A stretch of DNA of 64,000 bases, from NCBI GenBank assembly GCA_963682175.1, contig OY821775.1:37756053-37820052 (forward strand). Direction: 5' to 3'. Both the position numbers and the translations under genes were made by a program. Shown in pieces: positions 1-13,400 of this stretch. This DNA is from Triglochin maritima. Lineage: Eukaryota; Streptophyta; Magnoliopsida; Alismatales; Juncaginaceae. Below the pieces are notes generated by a model that saw only the letters and a program-made list of their open reading frames with translations, made no database searches and was not told where the DNA came from. Every line of letters starts with the position of its first letter. The stretch's first letter is position 1.

Positions 1-2000
1 AGAGTACGTCACAGACGAGTCGCAAGAGGTCAGCTTGAAGATAGTAAGTTGTATCACTTGTATGTCATTAAATCAGATTCTAAAAATTTATATTTTTCAT
101 TTGTTTGTAACAAAAAAATTACAACTTTAGGACTCTCTGAAGTTGAGAGAATCCCAAGGTGATTTTATATTAGATGGTCGGAATGATATTCTACGCGAAG
201 CCTTGGGAAATGACGAACATCCCGGCCATGTACGAGTAGGGTTGGACTACGACAATATTATGGAAAGTCTAATCGACCATGATAGTTAACAGTTCATATA
301 AAATGCGAGTAGAAAATTTTAGAATTGCAAAATAAATTGCAATGTGTTATGGAGAGATTGGATCATGATTTGCCTACTTCTCCAACCCATCGTAGGACTG
401 CTTCTTCCCTACTGACCACTCCTCCGGTGTAGCCAGTGGTCAACCCCGTCCAACCATTTGATTTTGCGGCTCATTCTCGACATTTGGCCCTCGTAGGTGG
501 ACCCTCTCTTGGTAACCTTGAGGATGGCAATAGATGACATCTATTTATTGAAGAGCCTGAGAGAAGATTGGTGGGACACAGAACAGTTTATAACCTCTCT
601 AAACACACCTTTAAAGATGTGGAAGAGAGAGTTGTGAAGGTTGCCATGGGGAATTGTTTAGATGCTGATGTTCTAGTGCAAATTCCTAAAGAAGTGGTTG
701 CTACCCTCGGCGAAGCATGTAGTGGGTTCCTGAGGTGGCCTCATCATTTAGTAGAGCTCCATGACACATATGAGGTATCCTTTAATTTTGAACACAAATA
801 AATTACAATTTTATTAATAATTGTATTTCTAACATTTTTATATATATGGGTAAGATTTCAAGCCCTAAGAGCAAAGGATCGGACAACCAACCTCCGATCA
901 ACATTAATTTGCTATCAAATTGGTGCAAAATGTTGTATGAATTAATGCTAGTTAAGGAATCACAATCCTTAACTACCTGGCATTTGGAGGAGGAAGTTAA
1001 AGGTTTGTTGTCGGATTTATATGTCGCCAAAGATTGATCAATTGTGCATATCAATTATTAACGTGTAGTTGAAGTAAGTGTTTTCTTGTGTATAAGATGA
1101 AATGTATTGAATAATTTTATCATAATTATAACATAATGTAATTTTTACTCTTGTAGACTCATTTATGATGCTAGAAGGTCAGTCTTTTCCGATGATAAAG
1201 TATTTGGATTTCTGTGTCCATCTACTTTTATGAAATACAGGAATGACGATAAATTGGGTGAGCTTGCAGATATTATGAAAGAGCACGGCAATAAATATTA
1301 TATGGCCCCTTATCATGAGAGGTAACTTTGTTAATTGAAAGCAATTATAATTTGATTTTGTAATAAACTTCTAATTATATATAATCAGAGCTCATTGTAT
1401 GCTTGTCGTTTTATGTCCCGAAGCTAATTCTGCATATTGGTTTGATCTTTGGGGTAGACTACACCAAGGGCATCCTTAAAAAACTTGTTTCACTATAAGT
1501 TCATTTTAATCATCGTATTTGTAATTCGTGTATTTTTATTAGTATTATCGACTTCATATTGAATAACTTGTGCTACTCAAGACAATGAAGGTTTACAAAA
1601 TGTTGGGTGGAACAATTACTAACAAAAATACGGGTGTAACCTGGCATGCAATGAGATTAAGTTTCTCCTTTTTTGTTAATTTTGTTAAGTACTTGAACGT
1701 ATATTTAGCAAATTTATATCTTTGTAGTACCGTAAGCAGACTGGAAATACCGAATGTGGATACTACGTTATGAGATACATGCAGGAACTCATCGAAATTG
1801 CACCTGAAAACATTGAGTTATTTGAGGTAATATTGATCATTTTCAGTGGTATAATTATAGTTTCATTATTTAAATATATTTATATTATGTACTTGTATTT
1901 TCATAGATCTTCCGAGAAAATAGTGATCTTTATTCACAACACGAGCTCGATGATACTCGTGATCGATGTGCTCACTACTTTATTAGCAACATGTTATTAA
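1..2000 (+). pseudogene. CACTA-encoded protein with Ulp1-like protease end, decayed
   Basis: Spliced fragments of the CACTA protein of unknown role that ends in a Ulp1/C48-like cysteine protease. About 131-290 encodes a segment with GRNDILREALGNDEHPG, a signature I associate with plant CACTA proteins. About 545-770 encodes EEPERRLVGHRTVYN to FLRWPHHLVEL, and 846-1037 the linker. The protease segments are at about 1157-1325 and 1388-1810, with AHCMLVVLCPE (likely His), YWFDLW (likely Asp) and TECGYYVMRYM (likely Cys). Stops interrupt the frame around 400-530 and the exons are separated by AT-rich intron-like sequence. No intact reading frame remains, so it is probably non-functional. Confidence 0.6.
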
Positions 2001-2327
2001 ACTAACATGTTCTAATGTCATGACTAAAGTTTAATTGAACCACATTCTTTGTATTACCAATATGTTATTTGAACTAACATTTGACTATAATTTTTATTTT
2101 AATATGATCAAACTTCTTTGTGAAATGATTGTGTTTATGAATTTGTGAAATATAAATGTGGGTGAATGAAATTAGTTGAATTTGTGTATGATTGTGCAGG
2201 ATGAATGATTGTGAATGAAATTTGTGCAAGATGAATGTGTTGTGCAGGATGAATGTTGTGAACGAAATTTGTGCAGTATGATATTAATTGCATTCAGCAT
2301 TTATTTATTTTTAATTTTGGGAATGGT

Positions 2328-2640
2328 ATAGACGTCGGTTGTGAGTATGATGGCTGACACCAAGTCTTTTTTGAGGGATATAGACGTCAGTTGTTCGGAT
2401 GACCGACGTGTGTTCACCTAGAATAGACGTCGGTTGTTCGGATAACCAACGCGTATTCCCTTAGAATAGACGTTGGTTGTGGGGATAATCGACGTGTATT
2501 CCCTTATAATATACGTCGGTGGTGGGGATAACTGACGCGTATTCCACTATAATAGACGTCGGCCTTTAGTGATCGACGTCTAGGTATAAACGACCGATAG
2601 ATAGACGTCAGTTTATGGAACGCCAATAATCGACGTTTAG
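2328..2640. repeat. CACTA subterminal repeats (TAGACGTCGGT type)
   Basis: At least eight copies of ATAGACGTCGGT and its inverse (for example near 2329, 2379, 2424, 2465, 2510, 2551 and 2602), 35-50 bp apart and mixed in orientation. In En/Spm elements such repeats bind the element's own DNA-binding protein. Here that role is inferred from position and arrangement only. Confidence 0.65.
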
Positions 2641-2682
2641 AAGCCGTATATTTGACGTATATTCCTTATTCTGCACTGATGA

Positions 2683-3341
2683 TCAACAATAGACTCGGTC
2701 GACCGACTAAGGATCGGTAAACCGTTGAGGGGTCTTTCAAAATACGTCACTAGACGACAAAACATAAGTCCATTGAGAATTCTCAATAGTTTATTGCCAC
2801 ATGGGCCAATAGGATCAAGTCGTTAAGGATCCAAAATAATGCAAATTTTTGGATGATCGATCCATGTTCGGTAGTCCGAATTAAGAGTTTCAGAAAAGAT
2901 CCAAAGTGTACGTACTGAGCGGGTGGAAATAGATAACCGCAAAGGTGTCGGTCGTCCGGTAGAGTAAGTCCAAAGTAAGAACTCGAGGGGCACTAGTTAA
3001 CTGAAGGTTATTTGGTTGTCCGATTGAAACAATATCAGTAGACCGACATGAACACGGTCGATCGATAGAGACGGATAATCCTTTTGTGCATCAAGTGTAC
3101 ATTTGATCTTATGACTCAAATACATAGAAAATTACATGTCTTCTCCTTGAGCTTTGATTACAAGTCTTCATCTTTGATGTCTTTGTTGATTAGTTCCCAA
3201 TTTGATCACCTACATTGATAGAGATATACAATATATATGTCATTGAAGCATGCATTTCTATATGATGTGTTATTTTGAGTAAAACATAATATTAGTTTAT
3301 TAATCATCAAAATTAATAGTAATGTTGCCAAAACGCCAACA
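2683..3341 (-). mobile_element. Truncated LTR of the TGTTGGC family
   Basis: On the minus strand this begins TGTTGGCGTTTTGGCAACAT at 3341 and continues with a stretch containing TTTTGATGATTAA, matching the start of the LTRs at 44657 and 45248. It is cut by the CACTA element at 2682, so only about 660 bp of a roughly 1.5-kb LTR remain. Its inner part holds a palindrome array. Boundaries: clear at 3341, truncated at 2683. Confidence 0.6.
2696..3064. repeat. Paired CGGTCGACCG-type palindrome array
   Basis: Sites start at 2696 (CGGTCGACCG) and 2715 (CGGTAAACCG), 19 bp apart; 2869 (CGGTAGTCCG); 2930 (TAGATAACCG) and 2949 (CGGTCGTCCG), 19 apart; 3013 (TGGTTGTCCG), 3036 (CAGTAGACCG) and 3055 (CGGTCGATCG), the last two 19 apart. 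This is a degraded version of the arrays seen in other LTRs of the window. Confidence 0.55.
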
Positions 3342-5702
3342 ATACATGCATTACAATGCCATTTTATCCAAGTTGACTCAATTAATATTGAATTGAATTA
3401 TAAGTCAAATTAAGGTTTAATAATCATCAAAATTAGATTAATCAAGAGGCTCAAAAGCAAGCAATGCAACTTGATCGATAAATATGACCATTGCGTCATC
3501 GTCGTTGTGCTCAAGTTCGGATCTCCATTGATTCACGATTGGGATTTCATCCAGCTGCGTCCAAAGCGATGGGTTTGGGCTCCATATTTTCTCTTTTTAA
3601 ACATTGAATCGAACCGGCAGATAACCGGGTTCGACCAAGAGCCATAGAAAATTCTATCGGTTCACCCCCAAAAAAACGATCTCCCTGATGACCCGGTGTG
3701 AACCATGTTGGATGAAAAAAGCGATCAAACCAACTGTTCATTCCCTTGGTTCAATCGCGGTTCGATGACTTTAATTTAAAATATTAATAGAAGGAAAAAA
3801 AATATTTGGACAATTGTACTTATGATTTAATTTTTCACATTTGAGCACGATTTTACTTTTCAATTCTCTTATTTTGTGTTTGCGAATTCACTAGTAATTT
3901 ATTTAGATTAATTCAAAGTTTTATTTCGATGTACATAATTTATGGGATAATCAACTCTTTTAGCTAAAAAATTCCCTTTAGTAACTACCGTTTATAAGCT
4001 TCACTTGTGATTGTATTGTTGTTTACCATTTTAAGATTCTACTTCTAAACTATTTTTTGTAAAGTTTGTAGATGTTATTGTTCAAAATGTCAATATTTAT
4101 TAGATGGGTAAACTGGAACCAGTTAACCACCCGGTTTGAACAATGGTTTGATGTCGGTTCGGTTTAACTCTTGAGACGATAAATGTTAATGTCATGTTGT
4201 CATCATCATTGGTCCAACCAGGTTGAATCATCGATCAAACCTCTTAATTTGAACAAAACTAGTCATTTGTGTTGATACAATTACAAATATATTCATGTAA
4301 TACAGTGGGTTACATATGTCGAATAAATATTTCTGTAAGGATCCAGATAGAGTCAACATACAAAACATGTATATGAAAACAACAAAAGAAGAGACGTTGA
4401 TTAGAGACAACCTCAAAGACTGAGCTGTCGGAAGACGACTTGCCTCAGAGAAAATATCAGACCACGAAAGCAGCGCGGAACCTCGCAAGAATCGGCGCAA
4501 AAGAACTCTGGATTCAGAGACCTAAAATTGCCGGAGAGGGATGATTTTCGTAGAAAGAGGATGAGAATATAACGTGTGTATACAGGAGGAAACCGATTGT
4601 GATATATATGTATTTAATCTTGTAACCGTCAAGGACTTAATTGCAAAAAATAATTACCATGAGGTCCAAAAATTAAATACACCCGTCACCCTGAAGCTAA
4701 AGCCTCTAATTTCCCCCAAAATCCCCCTTGCCTCGCCTCGCCTCGCCCCGTGTGGAGAATTCTTTACTCCTCTCTTTCCACCTATAAAGGGACAAGTGAA
4801 TAGGATGTTTATCAACATCCTTCAACTTGTTAATTTCACCAATGTGTGACTAAAAGTGAGGTGAGCACATGCCACATGGGACAATAGTTCTCATCTTCAT
4901 CTAAACATTGGATTTCTTTAATTGAGTTATTCATGGGCCTAGCCCAAACTCAATAATCCAACAATTTTTCGGTTCAGTTTTTAAAATATTGACAATTTGG
5001 CACACAGACTCGGTAATTACATGGGTTAGTGCTCCATATCAAATCAATTTGGCACAGCCGCACTGGTAGTAATTACAAGCCGGATTCACGATGGGGCTGA
5101 CTCTGGATGTTGGTTTGTTACATGGATTGTCAGATTTGATGGTCCACTCGCAGCCCTATTGAACCCATGCCGCATTACTTATCCTCGGATTATAGTTAAG
5201 TTCTCAGTGAAGATAAATTGGTACAATTTTCAATAACTTTTTTGGAGCTGAAGCCAAGTTGACATCCCTAAAAAGATTGATCCGATTTCCAGCCTAAAGT
5301 TGACAGCTTTTAACCATAGGTTAAAGTGACTAACTATCAGTGTTCCGTTAGCATTATTGAAGGGATCATGTATCACATCTAAGACAACACAAAGATATCT
5401 TCAAGATAATTACCACGACACAAGGTATAGTTTATGTCTTGCATTTTCAACAAAGTGTGAGTGAATAATTCTTATCACATGCTTGCATCTCAATTATAAG
5501 TTTATAACACCACCTTTGTCCCTTCCAGAAAAAGCAAGTGCAAAGCTAATGGGAATGTGGGAATCCCAGCTGAACTATGTCACCATCAAAATTACATACT
5601 TTCAAACTCAAAATAAAATAAAAAATAAACTCAAATGCATAATCCAGAGGCACATCACTGCAATTCCTTACTGGCCAACCATGAAGTAGACTTTCCCAAT
5701 CC
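3342..5702. other. Non-coding; degenerate GGTTC-rich repeat with an inserted LTR
   Basis: No gene is visible. From about 3600 to 4250, and again from 4970 to 4995, the sequence is rich in GAACCGG and CGGTTCGGTT motifs, resembling the MITE-like repeat at 11256-11842. Its right end (GGTTCAGTTTTTAAAATATT) lies just beyond the solo LTR at 4270-4963, as expected if the LTR inserted into it. The flanks 3342-3600 and 4996-5702 show nothing I recognise; the latter should contain the promoter of the next gene. Confidence 0.4.
4270..4963 (-). mobile_element. Solo copia LTR, same family as the LTR at 60126
   Basis: On the minus strand it runs from TGTTGGATTATTGAGTTTGG at 4963 to a CAACA end at 4270 and matches the 60126-60945 LTR along its length, including the ATGTTGATAAACATCCT segment and the GAATTCTCCACAC segment. 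Flanks are ATTTG (4265-4269) and ATTTT (4964-4968), a target-site duplication with one mismatch. No internal coding region accompanies it, so it is a solo LTR. Confidence 0.7.
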
Positions 5703-5712
5703 TTATATATAG
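5703..5712 (+). promoter_or_regulatory. Probable TATA box of the HPt gene
   Basis: TTATATATAG lies 108 bp upstream of the start codon at 5820, a normal distance for a plant TATA box plus short leader. The assignment rests only on sequence and position. Confidence 0.45.
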
Positions 5713-5819
5713 CACTCATTGGAAGTATCATTTGCAATACAAAATCATATTTCAGCCCTCTTGCGTCTCACACCTCTCTTTCTCCTTCTTGGTATTTGTT
5801 CTTATTTTTCCTTAAAGAG

Positions 5820-8705
<2,886 letters not shown>

Positions 8706-9281
8706 CAAATAGAAGGCAAATTATGTTTGCTTGGTTGTGCTGATAAATTAAGGCTATAAGTTGGCTTATATATGTGAGCATATGAGCCGAAGTTGAGACT
8801 TGTGAGAGATTATAGCCTCTCCCTAAGGTTAAAGTGGGTATCACATGCATCTAAGCACTAAAGAAATAAGTGGTGTAGAGCAATGTAGTGGTGTATCTTT
8901 GATCTGTGAAATATCAGCATCTTCCTTGCTTTAAGAAAAAAAACATTAATTATGACTTTGCAGTCTCCTCAAGCTTCTTAATCTTTTGGATGTTCTTTCA
9001 ATACATTAAGCTATTCATTATTAGATTGACAAAATCAACTATTTCAATTTTATTTATTTTTTCCAAGAGTATGAATAATTAAGAAGAAATTTAACACCAT
9101 TCAAACTAATTTAATATAGAAAGCAAATGACATGTCTAAAGAGAGAAAGTATAAAGCATCAAAGCATACATGTAACCTCAATAATATACACACTTTAATC
9201 CACAGCTTCTGGGATACCAATAAACTCTACACTCCACCATAAACATATAATGATCGAACACTTTGATGAAATATAGAACTC
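8706..9281. other. Convergent intergenic interval (3' UTRs)
   Basis: The space between the stop codons of the plus-strand HPt gene and the minus-strand oxygenase gene. It is AT-rich, with no further coding potential or repeat that I recognise. It should hold both 3' UTRs. Confidence 0.5.
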
Positions 9282-10411
9282 TTATATGTGGTTTGAGGAG
9301 AAGTGCATTACAAAGTGGTAAAGAATTACCAAGAAAATTACCAGCTTCAGCTGCAGAAAGAGTGAGATAGTCTTCTCCCCACCACTTTTCCTAATCGAAG
9401 AAGAAGACCTTCCACCACCTTGGGCTTGAGAGTAGAGAAAATCCACTGAGATGAGCTCCTCCTCCTCTTCTTCATGTCTATCGTCGTTGCCGGAAATTGT
9501 TCTTTGCAAAACAGGCTTGCCAGCAACATGTTTGTAAAGTCCATGACTCCAAGTCTGCAAATCATGGAATTAATTTGCTAGGAATAGGCAGTGGCGTTGA
9601 ATAAGTTTGGAATGGTACAATATATGAGATCATATTTCATTCCTGATTCCTCTAAGGGTGTGTTTCACACTACTTAAATAAACTTTTGTGCTTACCTAAA
9701 TCGTTTTTATGCCATACGAACTACCAAAAAAAACTTATAAGTTAATGGTGTGTCTGGAACTGGTTTTGATTTCTCCATTTTTAGGACTATTCAGATGCGA
9801 CAATCACTAGTGGAAAAAGTGTCATATACGTCGGATATACAGTGGTATATACGACGGATTTTTGCGACAAGTCTCCGATATATTCCACCGACGGCTATAC
9901 CCTTGTGTATAGACGTCAGCTATATACGACTGACGTCTATACAATGTATAGTGTATAGACGTCGGTCATATATAGCCGCCGTCTATTATACCTTTAACTT
10001 ACCCAACAAAAATATTACGCTTGTTATACAGTCTATAACAGGCACCCAACATCTACAGTAATCAAGCCCAAAGTGCCCATCTTTTGACCAATAACAACGT
10101 AGAGCAAGCCCAAGTCTCCCAAGTGACTAATCTCGTTCGCATTCACATGTGTAGGAGTGGTGGAGTACTTCAACCACAGCAGCAAAAAAATTGGTCGATG
10201 TGGGACTAAACTTTTACGGCCTATAGACGTCAAATATATGGGGTGACCGACGTCTATACATTTATTTAACAATAATAAAAAAATTACGTCTTATAGACGT
10301 CGGTAATTCGATACATCCGACGTCTATACACGAGTAAATAGTAAAAAATATAATTACAATCATCTTAAGCTCAACCTGACCCAAGTGCCCAAGTGTCAAT
10401 ATTTTGACCAT

Positions 10412-10445
<34 letters not shown>

Positions 10446-13400
10446 GTCTCACTTGTATTTTGTAGAGTGGTACCAAACTCTCATTTAGAAGTAAAGGAGT
10501 GGTGGAATACTTCAACTCCACCAACAAAAAAATTTCTCCAATGTGGAACTAAACTTCAAGACATATGATCATACACACACATGTATGCAACACACATGCA
10601 TGTGATAGTTACATTGATGTAACTATTTTTAAAACAATCCAAATAATTCACATTATTCTTATACAAAATAAATCCACATAAATTTTTACACAAAATAAAT
10701 CCAAAAAAAACCACATAAATTCTTACACGAAATAAATCCCAAAAAATAAATCCACATAAATTCTTATACGAAATAAATCCCAAAAAATAAACAAAAAATA
10801 TTTTGCTTCTTTCAGGAGGTATAGACGTCGATTATACTAAAATCCGACGTTTATACAAACCTATAGACGTCGGATGACCAAATATCTGACGTCTATACTT
10901 ATAGACGTCGGATGTTTCTATATTTGAGGTCTATTCGGTGACGTCTATTGTGCATTCTCACTAGTGAATATAGTTTTATATCTATAAATCAAATTGGGAA
11001 CTAAAATATGCCACTCGTACATGAGTCTTTGACTTTATGAATTTTGTAAAACCTTAAGAATTTCGTGGTTCCATAGAAATTCCAAATGGCTTTCCTTCAA
11101 ATTAATCGTCTCAAAATGGTATGCAATGCTAGTTGTACATGTTGAGTATAGGAGGCTAGTAGAGAAAGGAGAGAATCATAATCTATATTGCTTAACAATT
11201 AATGTTACAACAATACAATACAATACAATACAATACAATACAATACAATACAATATCAAGGTTTTAAAAACCAGACCAGACCGGACGGTTCGACCCGGTC
11301 GGACCGGGAACCAATGGTCCAACGGCCGGTTCAGCTAATAAACCGAACCTCTAGTTGAACCGTTCCGAACCGGATTGAACCGGGCCGAACCGTTTGGCTG
11401 GACCAGTTGGTCGGACCGGACATAAAAATATTTCAATTTTTCCTAATTTTTAAAATCAGAAAATATGAGAATTTTTTTTTGCAATTCTTATAAACAATAA
11501 CTCACCACCCACAAACCCTACTCTCCCTCGTCAAACTTCTTCGTAACTATGATGTCATGGATAGTATTGAATGTTAATTTTGATTTTAGATTTTTTAATC
11601 CAAATAATGTTTTCTCTAATTCTTATTCAAGCAAATTTGTTGAGTTAAGTAAAGATAACAAATTTGCTGAGTTAAGCAAATTGTGCTTGATATCATAAAT
11701 TATATTTAACGTTTGGTATGTATATATTAAATGATTTTACAGAAATTGGTTCAAACCGGTCTGACCACTGGTCCGACCGTTAATATTTATTCGGTCTGGT
11801 CCAACACCGTTAATATTTATTCGGTCTGGTCCACATTGAACCAATACATACTCACACTCTTTTCCTTTCTACAAGACTTATACATTATCTATTACAAACT
11901 ACACACCCTACTACAAGACTCACTCTTCGTAGTTATGGTAGGCACTCTTCTACTCGGATGTATGAGACGGTGATGGACACCATTATTTATAATGTGGGAT
12001 GGAAGTTTGTGGATAAAGAAGAAATTTTTAGAATTCTCCCAGTGATGGAGATTGAACCTATTTGATTGGACCCAAGATAACTTATCGTGTTGGGCTAAGA
12101 CTTGGATATTGGCTTGGTGTTGGATTCTTAAGACTCTCCCTCAACACCAACCCTAATGGCTATCATTAATTGCTTGCGTCTTCATCTGTGATATGCTCCT
12201 CCATTCTGCTCTTAGACTTGCATACTTTATATTTCAATTCCATTACGTCTTCATCCGTGATATGCTCCTCCACCTGGATTGGTTTAGCCTCTTCCATCAT
12301 CCTTTCATTTCTTTATCTCTTTTTACATAACATTGTCTTCAATATATCTCTAAGATTCCTAGACTTTTCCGGTAAGATCACTTCCACCTCTTCAGCATTT
12401 GAATATTTATCTTCTTGCTTCTCTTTTATTCCATTAAATTTCTTGAATCTGGAAGTGTTACCTCATTAGATGTCCACCTCACTGTATCTTCATCGAAGAT
12501 CACATCCCTAGAAGTCTTGCTCTGCGCTATGACTGGATCACAACTCCATCCATTTCTCACTTGGATATCACATTCATGATCACTAAGATCTTGTTTCTCT
12601 TCTTCGAGGGACCATCTTAACAAGATTTCATTACGTACCTCATTTGAGTCTTGGTGGTTTCTCAAGTCTTCTTTATCTTCTTCGGACTCAACATCATCAA
12701 TGATCTCTTCAAGCATGGGCTCTTGGCTTGATACTTGTTGAGTCCTTTTAGACTGGCAAGCCACCTCAGCGTCTACTTGTTTAACTTCTTCATCTTTAGA
12801 CTTGTCCACCTCTTCGTTAAATCAACTTGCATCATACCTGAGTGTACATCATCATCATATTCTTCGATAATTGAGATACTTGTGATGACCAAGTCTTCTG
12901 TGGACGCAAATGTTGCTAGAACATCTCATTCTTCTTCACTAGAATTCTCCTCATGACTAGATTTTGTCATTATGTTTTCTCTCAACGAAATGTTCCTTGA
13001 ACCAACAGTTTCTTGCAAAGTGACCTTTCTTACCACAATTGTAGCATCTAATATTTCTCTTTGCTTTCTCCTTCTCTCGAGGTCCATTGTTGTGAACTCC
13101 TTGTTGCTTTTCTTGATCATAGAAACTTAATCTTAATCATACTTTTGTCTTCCGCTAAAGAGTGCTTAGTCTTCACTCTTTATAGAAACTTTTCTCGTTT
13201 ACATTACAAAAGTTTCTTGATTGACAAGAAAACTCTCTAACTCTCAAATGGTTGGTGGAGTCGGCCAACCTTGTACTATTGTTATGAAAGCACTATAATA
13301 ATCCTTCTTATCATGGACTCATTAATCTTAGACTCTGAATCTAGTTGAGATATGTCACGACATAGATACTTCACTTTTGTAAAGTATTAGATGATAGACA

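Larger units (their letters stand above)
1..2682 (+). mobile_element. CACTA (En/Spm) transposon relic, 3' part
   Basis: The 3' portion of a CACTA-class DNA transposon whose 5' part lies outside the window. It holds decayed exons of the plant CACTA second protein (1-2000), then a subterminal zone (about 2328-2640) dense in TAGACGTCGGT-type repeats in both orientations, then a degraded terminus near 2672-2682 (CTGCACTGATGA where an intact end would read like TCTCACTAGTG). The same subterminal motif and a better-preserved terminus occur in the short element at 9805-10966, so the two belong to one family. The 3' boundary is approximate because the terminal inverted repeat has mutated. Confidence 0.7.

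Noticed and set aside
12170..12956. Plus-strand frames and an acidic 127-aa minus frame taken as host genes
   Set aside because: They fall within the internal region of a minus-strand copia element; the acidic frame belongs to its gag remnant.
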